A stretch of DNA of 64,000 bases from Thermoactinomyces sp. DSM 45892 (GCF_900107305.1 NZ_FNPL01000006.1:1-64000); one strand, 5' to 3'; positions 1 through 8,826 are shown, counted from the first letter of the stretch. The notes: a model not told the origin generated them from the letters alone. A program made the numbers and translations.

Positions 1-567
1 AAAGATGGGAAAGAGGATGAATTAGAAGGGATCCAGTTCTGGAACCGCACAGAGTTGGAATTAAAGGACGAAAGAGCCGTTAAGGTTGCTTGGCTAATCG
101 CAAATGAAATGGATGCAGGTGAGATTGTAACGGGAGTTTTAAATCACTATGTACGCTTCACGACCAAAGGAACGGATAGTAATAAATGCCGCTGGAAGAC
201 ATGGAAGAAGTGGGAACGCTTCATCGGAGACGCATCCAAAATCAAGCTTACAGAACTACCAAAAGAAAGAACCGTTGAAACGAAACTTAGTTGGTTAGAA
301 CGCCAAGTAGCCCCTACCCTAGCTACTATCGTGAAAGCAGAATCCGAAGGGTTCTTATTGGATCTAGTGAAGAAAGCAATTTCACGATTAAAAGAGAAAG
401 ACTTCATGATGATTGATCAGTACAAAGACACCAAGAAAGAGCGGAACAGGGAACTGTGGAATCGCACCAAGCATATTAGGTGGAAGTTGATGGGGATTGA
501 AGTAGACGAGACAACGGGTGAGATTAGTTCGAAGTATCTGCCATTGAAAGACTCGACAGCCATATAA
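1..567 (+). CDS. Replication initiator (Rep_trans/NicK-like), C-terminal part, cut by window edge
   Basis: The reading frame is open from base 1, so the gene begins outside the window and only its last 188 codons are seen. The pattern WKxWxxF, then KIKL, then KTVETKxxWLxRQVAPTLA matches, from memory, the C-terminal half of relaxase-like initiators of the Rep_trans family (NicK of ICEBs1, Orf20 of Tn916). Those proteins nick an origin and start rolling-circle replication of an integrative conjugative element or plasmid. The catalytic tyrosine region would lie upstream and is not visible. It ends 14 bases before the integrase, and its stop codon overlaps the integrase ribosome binding site (TAAGGAGG), so the two are probably co-transcribed as the end of one element. 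The family call rests on pattern recognition and is moderately sure. Confidence 0.7.
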   Translation, partial: KDGKEDELEGIQFWNRTELELKDERAVKVAWLIANEMDAGEIVTGVLNHYVRFTTKGTDSNKCRWKTWKKWERFIGDASKIKLTELPKERTVETKLSWLERQVAPTLATIVKAESEGFLLDLVKKAISRLKEKDFMMIDQYKDTKKERNRELWNRTKHIRWKLMGIEVDETTGEISSKYLPLKDSTAI

Positions 568-581
568 GGAGGAAACAGACA

Positions 582-1736
582 ATGAGAGGTCATGTACGCA
601 AAAGAGGTTCTAAATGGTGTTATGTTATTGATGTTGGTCGTGATCCTCAGACAGGAAAGCGTAAGCAAAAGTGGTCAAAAGGATTCCCAACTAAAAGAGA
701 AGCTGAGAGGGAATTAAATAAGACGATCAATGAAATTGAAAACGGAACCTTTGTAGAATCAAACAAGATGACATTAGGAGAGTATCTGGAGATCTGGCTT
801 CAAGATTATGCCAAAAATGCTGTAAAGCCTACTACTCTAGAATCTTATTCCTATCTAATTAAAACACACATTGTTCCTTTCCTTGGCCCTCTGTCTTTAG
901 ATAAATTGCAGGCTATCCATGTACAACGTTTTTATAACAAAATGCTAGAAGAAGGTCGAATAAAAAGTGAAGGTGGTTTGTCGTCTGGAACCGTTCGTAG
1001 GCTCCACGGCCTTTTAAACACAGCATTGAATCAGGCAGTTAAATGGCGATTAGTGAATCTTAACGTAGTCACATTGGTTGAATCGCCTAAACACCGTAAG
1101 AAAGAGATTTCACCTCTTAATCTCGAAGAAGTAAAACGATTTCTGTTTTATGCCAAAAATGATCGATACTATATAACATTTCTTTTGGCTATCACTACAG
1201 GACTGAGAAGGGGGGAGATACTAGGACTGCGATGGAAGGATGTTGATATGAACACATGTACAGCAAGTATTCGGAAAAATCTCGTTCTTGTTAGTCATAC
1301 ACCTGTATTACAAGAACCCAAAACGAGGAGAAGTGTGAGATCAGTCACTTTACCACCTATTGTGATACAAGCACTAAAAAATCATAAACAGGTACAAGAT
1401 CAAGAGAAAACTAATGAACTTTATCAATGTTATGATTTGATTACCGCAACTTGTTTTGGTTCACCTTTAAATCCATTACATTTGCGCAAAAGATTTAAAA
1501 AAATACTGACGAAAGCTAATCTCCCAGACATCCGATTTCACGACCTTCGTCACACTCATGCCACACTCATGTTACAGCAAGGGGAACATCCGAAAGTAGT
1601 TTCAGAAAGGTTGGGTCACTCAAATATAAACATTACATTAGATACCTACAGCCATGTACTACCTAACATGCAACAGGAAGCAGTGGAGAGGTTTGAAAAG
1701 ATGTTGCTTCATGATGAGGAGAATAACGATTCATAG
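582..1736 (+). CDS. int: Tyrosine recombinase / phage-type integrase
   Basis: Site-specific recombinase of 384 residues that would integrate and excise the element at the left edge. Residues 1-55 form the arm-binding (AP2-like, three-stranded) domain with its WxY and RKQKWSKGFPTKREA pattern. Residues about 63-165 are the SAM-like core-binding domain, and about 175-375 the catalytic domain. The catalytic set is complete: Arg209 (TGLRRGE), Lys247, His320 and Arg323 (HDLRHTH), His346 (LGHSNI) and nucleophile Tyr356 (LDTYSHV). The ATG follows AAGGAGGAAACAGACA, a strong ribosome binding site. Being the last gene before housekeeping pepF, it fits an element whose att junction lies just downstream. 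It resembles integrases of Firmicutes phages and Tn916/ICEBs1-like elements; no target tRNA is visible. Confidence 0.95.
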   Translation: MRGHVRKRGSKWCYVIDVGRDPQTGKRKQKWSKGFPTKREAERELNKTINEIENGTFVESNKMTLGEYLEIWLQDYAKNAVKPTTLESYSYLIKTHIVPFLGPLSLDKLQAIHVQRFYNKMLEEGRIKSEGGLSSGTVRRLHGLLNTALNQAVKWRLVNLNVVTLVESPKHRKKEISPLNLEEVKRFLFYAKNDRYYITFLLAITTGLRRGEILGLRWKDVDMNTCTASIRKNLVLVSHTPVLQEPKTRRSVRSVTLPPIVIQALKNHKQVQDQEKTNELYQCYDLITATCFGSPLNPLHLRKRFKKILTKANLPDIRFHDLRHTHATLMLQQGEHPKVVSERLGHSNINITLDTYSHVLPNMQQEAVERFEKMLLHDEENNDS

Positions 1737-1759
1737 TAGTTGGAGGTATCAATCGTATT

Positions 1760-1780
1760 GTTTGCAATTTGTTTGCAAAC
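1760..1780. repeat. GTTTGCAA tandem repeat just after int (candidate att/arm site)
   Basis: GTTTGCAATTT is followed directly by GTTTGCAAAC. The second copy is a perfect 10-bp palindrome. It sits 24 bases after the integrase stop, where an attachment-site core or integrase arm site is usual. The other end of the element is outside the window, so the core cannot be verified. Confidence 0.35.
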
Positions 1781-2019
1781 CCACTTTTTTTCACTTCCCT
1801 CCTCTTAGTTAACCTTAATTAAGTCTTGGTATCTAAGCTTTATTGGACTATGGGTGTTATGGTGGTACTCTTTTAATCATAAAGGTTTTTACTAGGCTTG
1901 ACCAGTCCTTCAGCGGGAATTACCCATTCAGTCAAAATGATGACACTTGTGTATGAGAATACTATCATACATTTATTGCATAAAAATCCATTCGAAAATT
2001 CGGCGTACTTGCAATTCGA
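1781..2019. other. Non-coding junction between integrative element and pepF
   Basis: No credible gene is seen. At 1898-1935 a nested inverted repeat (TTGAC...GTCAA enclosing GGG-AATTA-CCC) ends in ...ATTCAGTCAA. This could be a remnant right end of an IS200/IS605-type insertion, where a small hairpin precedes a TCAA cleavage site, or a terminator-like structure without a U-run. The host/element junction should lie somewhere in this stretch. Confidence 0.4.
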
Positions 2020-2048
2020 TTTACCTCGCATCATCACATCGGTATAAT
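2020..2048 (+). promoter_or_regulatory. Predicted sigma-A promoter of pepF
   Basis: TTTACC (2020-2025), 17-base spacer, perfect TATAAT (2043-2048). About 40 bases of leader follow before the AAGGAGGG ribosome binding site and the ATG of pepF. Confidence 0.7.
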
Positions 2049-2098
2049 AAGTTAAGAATGTCCATTTTTATCGTTTTATATCATAAGGAGGGTCTGCG

Positions 2099-3913
2099 AT
2101 GGAGTCGAAAGCAAAAAAATTACCGAAACGATCTGAAATTGCCACTCCAGATACATGGCGATTAGAAGACATATTTGCCACAGATGATGCATGGGAACAG
2201 GAATATAAGGAGATCAAAGCAACTCTTCCTCAGTTTACCCAGTTTCAAGGAAAGCTAGGAAGTTCAGCCAATATTCTTTTTCAAGCATTACAAACTCGTG
2301 ACCAAGTTTCAGAGAGATTAGGAAAAGTATTTGTCTATGCTCGTATGCGTTACGACCAAGACACCACCAACTCTCATTATCAAGCATACAACGATCGAGC
2401 CGCTAGCTTAATGACGGAAGCAAGTAATGCGATGTCCTACTATCGCCCTGAAATCTTAGCAATTCCCGAAGAAAAAGTCACCTCTTTCGTGAAAGAACAC
2501 GAAAAACTTTCTCTATATGGATATGAACTGGAAATACTAAATCGTTTCCGTTCCCATACCTTATCCGAAAAAGAAGAATCACTACTCGCACAAGCCAGCG
2601 AGGTATTAGGATCATCTAGCCGAACCTTTAGTTACATAAACAATGCCGACATCAAATTCCCTTCGATTCTGGATGAAAAGGGCGAAGAAGTGGAGATTAC
2701 CCACGGCCGCTACATTCAGCTTCTCGAAAATAAAGATCCTCGAGTACGAAAAGAAGCGTTCCAATCCGTCTATGAAACATACGGCAAACTACGTAATACC
2801 CTTGCAAGTACATTATCCGGACAGGTGAAAAAGCAAAACCTCATTGCGAAAATCCGTCATTACGGATCGGCACGCCAAAAGGCGCTACATGACAATCAAA
2901 TCCCTGAATCGGTGTACGATCAACTAATCGAGACCGTTCATGAACACCTACCACTTCTCTACCGCTACTTTGATATCCGAAAAAAAGCACTTGGCCTCGA
3001 GGAGCTACATCTCTACGATTTATTCGTTCCCCTCACTTCTGAGCTAGAGATGAAGGTTAGCTACGAAGAAGCAAAAGAATTGCTCCTCAAAGGCTTGCAT
3101 CCACTTGGGGATGAGTATCTACAAGTGTTACAAACGGCTTTTGATAACCGGTGGGTCGACGTATATGAGAACCAAGGGAAGCGAAGTGGAGCTTACTCTT
3201 TTGGAACCTATGGAACCAATCCATACATCCTCATGAACTGGCAAAACTCCGTTGATAACCTATTTACACTCGCTCACGAATTTGGTCATTCGGTCCATAG
3301 TTATTACACTCGGAAGACCCAACCACACGTCTACGGCGACTATTCCATCTTTGTAGCGGAAGTCGCTTCCACTTGTAACGAAAACTTGTTGAACGACTAC
3401 TTACTAAAAAACACCACAGATCCTCAGAAGCGTCTCTATCTAATCACGCATCATTTGGATAAGTTCCGTAGCACCATTGTTCGTCAAACCATGTTTGCGG
3501 AATTCGAGCTACTGATTCATCAAAAAGATCAGGCTGGCGAGGCGTTAACAGCAGATGTGCTTTCTCAGATGTACTATGACCTAAACAAGAAATACTTTGG
3601 TGAAGGTGTCGTAATCGATCCAGAAATTGCTCTAGAGTGGGCTCGTATCCCTCACTTCTACTACAATTTTTATGTATACCAGTATTCCACGGGGATTAGT
3701 GCGGCTACTGCCTTGTCTAAGCAAATTCTCGAAGAAGGACAGCCGGCAGTAGATCGTTATCTAGACTTCTTGAAAGCAGGAAGCTCACAAAGTCCGATTG
3801 ACATCCTCAAACATGCAGGTGTCGATATGAACTCTCCAGAGCCGATTCGCGAAGCATTTGTAGTGTTTAAGGAGTACTTAGATGAGTTGGAAATGTTGCT
3901 AGGGCAAAAGTAA
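2099..3913 (+). CDS. pepF: Oligoendopeptidase F (M3 family zinc peptidase)
   Basis: Cytoplasmic zinc metallopeptidase of 604 residues, typical length for PepF, that cleaves short peptides during peptide recycling. The N-terminal half (residues about 1-200) is the helical PepF lid region. The M3 catalytic domain carries the zinc-binding motif HEFGH at 393-397, with the third ligand Glu421 in FVAEVASTCNE. The start ATG at 2099 has a strong AAGGAGGG ribosome binding site and its own promoter at 2020-2048. It is monocistronic and ends in a strong terminator at 3927. In Bacillus it is not normally next to recG, so it belongs to the rearranged stretch at the edge of the conserved block. Confidence 0.96.
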   Translation: MESKAKKLPKRSEIATPDTWRLEDIFATDDAWEQEYKEIKATLPQFTQFQGKLGSSANILFQALQTRDQVSERLGKVFVYARMRYDQDTTNSHYQAYNDRAASLMTEASNAMSYYRPEILAIPEEKVTSFVKEHEKLSLYGYELEILNRFRSHTLSEKEESLLAQASEVLGSSSRTFSYINNADIKFPSILDEKGEEVEITHGRYIQLLENKDPRVRKEAFQSVYETYGKLRNTLASTLSGQVKKQNLIAKIRHYGSARQKALHDNQIPESVYDQLIETVHEHLPLLYRYFDIRKKALGLEELHLYDLFVPLTSELEMKVSYEEAKELLLKGLHPLGDEYLQVLQTAFDNRWVDVYENQGKRSGAYSFGTYGTNPYILMNWQNSVDNLFTLAHEFGHSVHSYYTRKTQPHVYGDYSIFVAEVASTCNENLLNDYLLKNTTDPQKRLYLITHHLDKFRSTIVRQTMFAEFELLIHQKDQAGEALTADVLSQMYYDLNKKYFGEGVVIDPEIALEWARIPHFYYNFYVYQYSTGISAATALSKQILEEGQPAVDRYLDFLKAGSSQSPIDILKHAGVDMNSPEPIREAFVVFKEYLDELEMLLGQK

Positions 3914-3926
3914 GAGACTTCAATAA

Positions 3927-3962
3927 AAACAGCCTAACCGATATATAGTTAGGCTGTTTCGT
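3927..3962. terminator. Bidirectional rho-independent terminator after pepF
   Basis: Perfect 12-bp stem AAACAGCCTAAC (3927-3938) and GTTAGGCTGTTT (3948-3959), flanked by A-rich and T-rich sides. It serves pepF (+) and the convergent membrane-protein gene (-). Confidence 0.9.
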
Positions 3963-4451
3963 TTATAACAGTTTTTGGATCGTATTTAAGGGACTTTGTA
4001 ATCCTAAGCATACTAGGAAAACCGCAATCACTATGCAACTCATAACGATCTTAAGCATTTTGTTATCATTCTGGCATATCTTTTTCCCACGGAATTTACT
4101 TACAATGATATCTGTAAGAAAGTAGATATAAGAAAAAAACACAGTCAAATATATCATGGTGAACTCAGAATCAAATGATAGCATTGCATCTGCCATATAG
4201 CCAAAGGTACCGTACAAAGCAATTTTTAGTGCCCGTTTGAAAATTTTATTCTCCATATCGTGAGAAATCCAATCAATATAAATCGAAGAAGCTGTACCAA
4301 AAGAGGCTGAGATCAGAAAGCATGCGAAGAACGTAATGATAGTATAGATTATTAGATCCTCCAAATCATAATACAAACAAAAATATAGAAGCGCACAAAC
4401 AAAGCCAGTAACAGCTGCAACCTTCGTTTTTCTCAATACAATACTTTCCAA
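3963..4451 (-). CDS. Small multi-spanning membrane protein, unknown
   Basis: A 162-residue protein with four or five hydrophobic spans (about 10-27, 32-55, 76-92, 97-115 and 133-152) and charged loops such as SHDMENKIFKRALK. I recognise no family or catalytic motif. It starts at TTG (4449-4451) with AAAGGAG ten bases upstream. Part of its coding sequence (4224-4277) recurs inverted at 4711-4764 with one mismatch, so a second copy once existed here. Its base composition is AT-richer than the neighbouring housekeeping genes, which suggests accessory DNA. It ends immediately against the pepF terminator. Confidence 0.6.
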   Translation of the reverse strand: MESIVLRKTKVAAVTGFVCALLYFCLYYDLEDLIIYTIITFFACFLISASFGTASSIYIDWISHDMENKIFKRALKIALYGTFGYMADAMLSFDSEFTMIYLTVFFSYIYFLTDIIVSKFRGKKICQNDNKMLKIVMSCIVIAVFLVCLGLQSPLNTIQKLL

Positions 4452-4479
4452 AACTTTTATTCTCCTTTGCTTATTAAAG

Positions 4480-4514
4480 ATAAACCTCTTAGCGATTCAC
4501 ACTAAGAGGTTATC
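4480..4514. terminator. Hairpin upstream of the 3963-4451 gene
   Basis: Inverted repeat AACCTCTTAG (4483-4492) and CTAAGAGGTT (4502-4511), with GATAA and TTATC extending the stem. It may be the terminator of a vanished upstream minus-strand gene, because only remnants lie further upstream. Confidence 0.5.
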
Positions 4515-4542
4515 ACCAAACAAACTATTCCATGTTCAAAAT

Positions 4543-4710
4543 TATATTAGTAGATGCAGTATTACCAACGACATACAACCTATTTGTACACGACAACTAT
4601 CTATAACAGCAATAGTTTGTCCTTCTGTACGAAGAATTCCTTTCGCAAGTTTCAAAATCGTTTTTCCCAATAACATGTTGGTGCACCTGGAATAAGATAA
4701 CCAAAGCCCA
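4543..4710 (-). pseudogene. Decayed fragment of an extracellular CYWE-type domain
   Basis: On the minus strand one frame reads GFGYLIPGAPTCYWEKRF and then stops. Another frame continues GILRTEGQTIAVID...VQIGC. Together they resemble the PG(T)xxxCYWE ... GQxxVxI ... GC pattern of small secreted domains common in Gram-positives and actinobacteria. No intact start or frame remains, so it is read as a frameshifted relic. The match is from memory and short. Confidence 0.35.
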
Positions 4711-4764
4711 ATTGATTGGATTTCTCACGATATGGAGAATAAAATTTTCAAACAGGCACTAAAA
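4711..4764 (+). repeat. 54-nt inverted partial duplicate of the 3963-4451 gene
   Basis: Bases 4711-4764 equal the reverse complement of 4224-4277 with a single mismatch (CAG for CGG), encoding DWISHDMENKIFK(Q/R)ALK. Similarity ends abruptly on both sides. This is the relic of a second gene copy in opposite orientation. Confidence 0.9.
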
Positions 4765-5031
4765 TGTGGTTTTTTTATGTTATTTAACAATAAAATTACA
4801 CAAAAAATTATATATGCATATACACACTTAGGTCAACACATACATTAATCAAAACAGGTATGTTGATTAAAAAAATAGAATAAAAATAGAGAAAGACACC
4901 TTTCTCCAAAATGGTAAAGTACCAACTAAACTAGAAGAAAGGGTCTTCATGAAGCAGACTACTATCCTTTTATCAAAACACTACCATACCTGAAATCAGC
5001 AGATGAATTGCTACAGTAGGGGATCTTCACC
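4765..5031. other. AT-rich non-coding stretch downstream of recG
   Basis: No gene with a start, ribosome binding site and continuous frame was found. Short open frames exist around 4950-5020, but none is recognisable. In Bacillus fapR-plsX follows recG; that continuation is missing here. Confidence 0.5.
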
Positions 5032-7080
5032 TTAATCAAAACTCTTACTCTCCAGCCCCTCAGCCTGCAAACGATCGTACATCTGCTTCGTCTCTGGCTT
5101 AGATCCGAACTCAGGATTATTGACGATCAGAGTCGCATCGGCTCTAGCTATCTCCATGATCTTCAGATCCTCAGCTAAATTGGCAACTTTAAACGCAGGA
5201 AGCCCGCTTTGCTTCACGCCTAGGAAGTCCCCTGGGCCTCTCATCTCTAGGTCGCGTCGTGAGATCTCAAATCCATCTGTGGTCTCCGTCATCACTCTCA
5301 TCCGTTCATTCCCTTGCTCAGAACGAGGATCGGCAACTAGAACACAGGTAGATGCACCGCCACCCCTCCCTACCCGCCCACGCAACTGGTGAAGCTGGGC
5401 TAGGCCGAAGCGATCAGCATCATAGATCACCATCACCGTAGCATTGGGGACGTTTACGCCTACTTCGACGACTGTTGTAGAGACTAGCACTTGAATCTCA
5501 TTTTCAGAAAAGGCTCGCATCACTTCTTCTTTTTCCGCTGGGTTCATCTTCCCATGAAGAAGCCCAACTCGCACGGGCGAAAGCTCTAACGTTAGCTGTT
5601 CATATAAATCATGCGCGTTTTGCAAGTCTAACTTCTCTGACTCTTCGATAAGCGGACAAATCACGTATGCTTGATGGCCTGTCTGGCATTCTTTTTCAAC
5701 AAAGGAAACGATGCGGGGAAATAGATCTTTTTTTACCCAATATGTATCAATCGGCTGTCGCCCGGCTGGCATCTCATCGATCGTAGAGATATCCATTTCG
5801 CCAAAGACAGAGATAGCTAGCGTACGCGGGATCGGGGTCGCTGTCATAAATAAAACATCGGGGTTACTCCCTTTTTCACGAAGCAAGGCACGTTGTTTGA
5901 CTCCAAAACGATGCTGTTCATCCGTAATCACAAGGCCTAGTTGACGGTAAACAACCCCCTCTTGAATAAGGGCATGTGTCCCTACAACAATATCCGCTAG
6001 TCCCATTTGAATCTGGCTTAATGTGTCCCGGCGTTCTCTTGCTTTCATATTCCCTGTGAGCGAGACAATCGTAAGGCCTAGTGGCCCTAGAATAGCTCGC
6101 AGTGATTCTGCATGTTGATCCGCTAAGATCTCCGTTGGAACCATTAACGCTCCTTGGTAACCAGATAAGTAGTTAGCATATAAGACAATCGCGGCAACTA
6201 CGGTTTTCCCAGATCCCACATCTCCCTGTAGTAACCGATTCATCTGAGAAGATGCTTGTAAATCATCTAAAATTTCGTCTACGACCCGCCTTTGCGCACC
6301 TGTCAGCGGAAAGTCCAGTCTAGAGATAAGTTCCTCTACTTTATCATGGTCAAAACGATGAGAAATCCCCTCTATCTCCGTCTTTTGGAGCCTTCGGAGA
6401 TAAAGTAATTTTGCTTCATAAAGGAGGAGTTCCTCATATGCCATCCGTCTGCGCGCCTGATGACCTTCTTGCTGTCCCTTAGGAAAGTGGAGATAGTACA
6501 TCGCTGTGGCACGAGGAAGCAGACGGTATTGGTCAATGATATCAGAAGGCAAAATCTCCTCGATCTCCCCTCCAAATCGCCGGTAAGCCTCTTCGATCAA
6601 TTTTCGTAGCCAGTTTATTTGTACATTAGCATTTACAGAGTAGACAGGTTCTAAGCGACCAGCCTGCTTCTCTTGCTCAGCCTGACTCACAAATGTCCGC
6701 TTCGCTAAAATCTCCAATTTATGACGATCAAAGCGCCCCGAAACCATAATTGTTTTTCCGGGGATCAGTTTATCTTTTAAAAAATGTTGATTAAACCAGA
6801 CCACTTGGACTATGATTCCATCTACATCCAGACGAGCCGATAACCTGGAGCTATTCTTTTTAAACCACCGGAAGCTAGGGGTTTGATACACTTTTCCTTG
6901 AACTGTTACTTGGGATTCGTGCTCTGCCTCCCCTAGATCCGTCACTCGGTAGTCGATATAACGATATGGGTAATACTCTAAAACATCCTGAATCGTGGAA
7001 ATTCCTAGTTCCTCCAGATGTTGCTTCCGTTGAGGTCCCACACCCGACAACACATCAACCGGATACTGAGCCAAACTCAT
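5032..7080 (-). CDS. recG: ATP-dependent DNA helicase RecG
   Basis: Superfamily 2 helicase of 682 residues that reverses stalled replication forks and migrates branched DNA. Residues about 1-160 form the wedge/OB domain. The motor domains carry Walker A GDVGSGKT (286-293), the RecG-type Walker B DEQH (387-390), motif III MTATPIPRT (412-420) and the C-terminal QLRGRVGRG helicase motif. The TRG-like FLGVKQSGLP segment is near the C-terminus. ATG overlaps the sdaAA stop (ATGA), so translation is coupled. The sdaAB-sdaAA-recG order is as in Bacillus subtilis. Confidence 0.98.
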   Translation of the reverse strand: MSLAQYPVDVLSGVGPQRKQHLEELGISTIQDVLEYYPYRYIDYRVTDLGEAEHESQVTVQGKVYQTPSFRWFKKNSSRLSARLDVDGIIVQVVWFNQHFLKDKLIPGKTIMVSGRFDRHKLEILAKRTFVSQAEQEKQAGRLEPVYSVNANVQINWLRKLIEEAYRRFGGEIEEILPSDIIDQYRLLPRATAMYYLHFPKGQQEGHQARRRMAYEELLLYEAKLLYLRRLQKTEIEGISHRFDHDKVEELISRLDFPLTGAQRRVVDEILDDLQASSQMNRLLQGDVGSGKTVVAAIVLYANYLSGYQGALMVPTEILADQHAESLRAILGPLGLTIVSLTGNMKARERRDTLSQIQMGLADIVVGTHALIQEGVVYRQLGLVITDEQHRFGVKQRALLREKGSNPDVLFMTATPIPRTLAISVFGEMDISTIDEMPAGRQPIDTYWVKKDLFPRIVSFVEKECQTGHQAYVICPLIEESEKLDLQNAHDLYEQLTLELSPVRVGLLHGKMNPAEKEEVMRAFSENEIQVLVSTTVVEVGVNVPNATVMVIYDADRFGLAQLHQLRGRVGRGGGASTCVLVADPRSEQGNERMRVMTETTDGFEISRRDLEMRGPGDFLGVKQSGLPAFKVANLAEDLKIMEIARADATLIVNNPEFGSKPETKQMYDRLQAEGLESKSFD

Positions 7081-7970
7081 GATTCAGATGTCTCATTTCC
7101 AAAAATTTGCCGCTCCAAACTACGACCTGTCGGAGTAGCGGCTAAACCGCCAAGTGCTGTCTCACGCAATGCTACCGGCATATCTCGACCGATTTTATAC
7201 ATCGCATCGATCACTTCATCAGTCGGAATCACACTTTCAACCCCCGCCATAGCAAGGTCAGCGGCTACCATCGCAATCGCCGCACCCATTGCATTCCTCT
7301 TCACACAAGGAGCCTCCACTAATCCAGCTACCGGATCACAGACGAGTCCTAGCATATTTTTAAGCGCGATGGCTACTGCTTGTGCCGACTGAGAGGGGGT
7401 CCCACCAGCCATCTCGACCACAGCGGCCGCAGCCATGGCAGTCGCAGAACCTACTTCTGCTTGGCACCCACCAGCTGCACCGGAGATACAAGCATTATTC
7501 GCGATACAAAAGCCAATCGCACCGGCTACAAATAAGGCTCGTACCATATCATCACGACTAGATTTCAATTTTTTCGATGCAGTCGAAATCGTGCCAGGTA
7601 AAATCCCACAAGCTCCAGCAGTTGGAGTCGCGACGACGATCCCCATGGCCGCATTTACTTCCGAAACCGCTGTAGCACTGGCAACCGCTTCTAAAACAGT
7701 CGATCCCGTTAACAAAACTGGAGCATTTCCACGATATCTCATAATCTTCCGTGCGTCTCCACCGGAAAGCCCACTTTTGGACTTTAGATCTTCAGTTGTA
7801 CCTCGTTCAATGGCTAATTCCATCACTCGAAGGTTTTCTTCCATTTCACGATAAATTTCTTCTATCGGACGATTCATAACATCGGACTCTTGCCTCATCA
7901 TCACATCCGAAATTTTTAGTTGTTCTGATTCTGCATATTCGACTAGTTCTGCCACTGAGCGGAACAACAT
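7077..7970 (-). CDS. sdaAA: L-serine dehydratase, iron-sulfur-dependent, alpha subunit
   Basis: Catalytic subunit (297 residues) that deaminates L-serine to pyruvate and ammonia using an oxygen-sensitive Fe-S cluster rather than PLP. The family segments TPTAGACGILPG, NNACISGAAGGCQAEVGSA and CDPVAGLVEAPC hold the conserved cysteines that bind the cluster. It starts at ATG 7970 with GGGGAG upstream. The beta subunit gene lies 83 bases upstream, and the stop overlaps the recG start by four bases. The Bacillus-type split into two polypeptides is kept. Confidence 0.97.
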   Translation of the reverse strand: MLFRSVAELVEYAESEQLKISDVMMRQESDVMNRPIEEIYREMEENLRVMELAIERGTTEDLKSKSGLSGGDARKIMRYRGNAPVLLTGSTVLEAVASATAVSEVNAAMGIVVATPTAGACGILPGTISTASKKLKSSRDDMVRALFVAGAIGFCIANNACISGAAGGCQAEVGSATAMAAAAVVEMAGGTPSQSAQAVAIALKNMLGLVCDPVAGLVEAPCVKRNAMGAAIAMVAADLAMAGVESVIPTDEVIDAMYKIGRDMPVALRETALGGLAATPTGRSLERQIFGNETSES

Positions 7971-7998
7971 ACTTAACTCCCCTTTCCAACAGTAGAAT

Positions 7999-8041
7999 AA
8001 CCCAAGAAAAAGACACTTTCAAAGGCCTTCTTACTTGGGTT
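7999..8041 (-). terminator. Intergenic hairpin between sdaAB and sdaAA
   Basis: Inverted repeat AACCCAAG (7999-8006) and CTTGGGTT (8034-8041) with a 27-base loop and only a weak T-rich tail. It could attenuate or process the transcript between the two serine dehydratase subunits. Confidence 0.35.
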
Positions 8042-8053
8042 ACAAGTTGTTAT

Positions 8054-8713
8054 TTATGAAAGAACGGTAACTGAAAGCATGCCATGTTGTTTGCGAATCT
8101 CTTCTTGGAGTGATTCATCCACAACTTGATCTGTCTCAATCGACATCAATGCTTGAGACCCTTTTTCTTTACGAGATACTTGCATATATCCAATATTAAT
8201 TTCGTGTTTGGCCAAGATCGTAGCTACGGCAGCGACCGCTCCATGTTGGTCATGGTGGTAGACCAACAAAACAGGAGCATTTCCCGATAAACTGAGCTGG
8301 AAACCATTTAATTCGATAATCTCCATCTTCCCCCCACCAATCGAGATACCTACCACTTCTAGGCGATGATCACCATCCTGAAGGATCAAACGAGCCGTAT
8401 TCGGATGATCTGTAAGTTCATCCGACTCGATAAACTCGACATCCATGCCCATTTCACTGGCAATGTCTAAAGACTCGGCCATACGTGTATCAAACGTATC
8501 AAAGTCAAGTAATCCCCCGACTAGAGCGATATCAGTTCCATGACCGCGATACGTTCTTGCAAAAGAGCCATATAAAATGATACTAACACGCTGAGGCATC
8601 TTCCCAAACATGGTGCGTGCCGCTCTACCGATCCTCGCCGCGCCTGCTGTATGTGAACTAGAAGGGCCGATCATAACTGGCCCAATGATATCGAAAACTG
8701 TACGATATTTCAT
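8054..8713 (-). CDS. sdaAB: L-serine dehydratase, iron-sulfur-dependent, beta subunit
   Basis: Regulatory/structural subunit of two-chain serine dehydratase. The N-terminal part carries DIIGPVMIGPSSSHTAGAAR, the family signature. The C-terminal residues about 140-215 form an ACT domain (LLVYHHDQHGAVAAVATILA...), which is thought to sense serine. I place the start at ATG 8713 (MKYRTVFDIIGP, 219 residues) because AGGGTG lies nine bases before it; an ATG seven codons upstream (8734) has no ribosome binding site. It is followed by sdaAA. Confidence 0.95.
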   Translation of the reverse strand: MKYRTVFDIIGPVMIGPSSSHTAGAARIGRAARTMFGKMPQRVSIILYGSFARTYRGHGTDIALVGGLLDFDTFDTRMAESLDIASEMGMDVEFIESDELTDHPNTARLILQDGDHRLEVVGISIGGGKMEIIELNGFQLSLSGNAPVLLVYHHDQHGAVAAVATILAKHEINIGYMQVSRKEKGSQALMSIETDQVVDESLQEEIRKQHGMLSVTVLS

Positions 8714-8826
8714 ATGCAATCGCACCCTATCCATCTAAGATCTACAAAATCCGCTTACCAAATCAATTATTAACAAATGTATCAGACCATGAAAAAAGGT
8801 ACAAGGGATTTCATCATAGAACCTCG

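Noticed and set aside
1947-2165. 72-codon plus-strand frame overlapping the pepF start
   Set aside because: It runs through the pepF promoter and ribosome binding site in another frame, has no ribosome binding site and no recognisable product.
7018-7854. Long plus-strand frames (124 and 139 codons) opposite sdaAA
   Set aside because: They lie antisense to a well-supported gene, lack ribosome binding sites and have the alanine/serine-rich composition of an antisense shadow.
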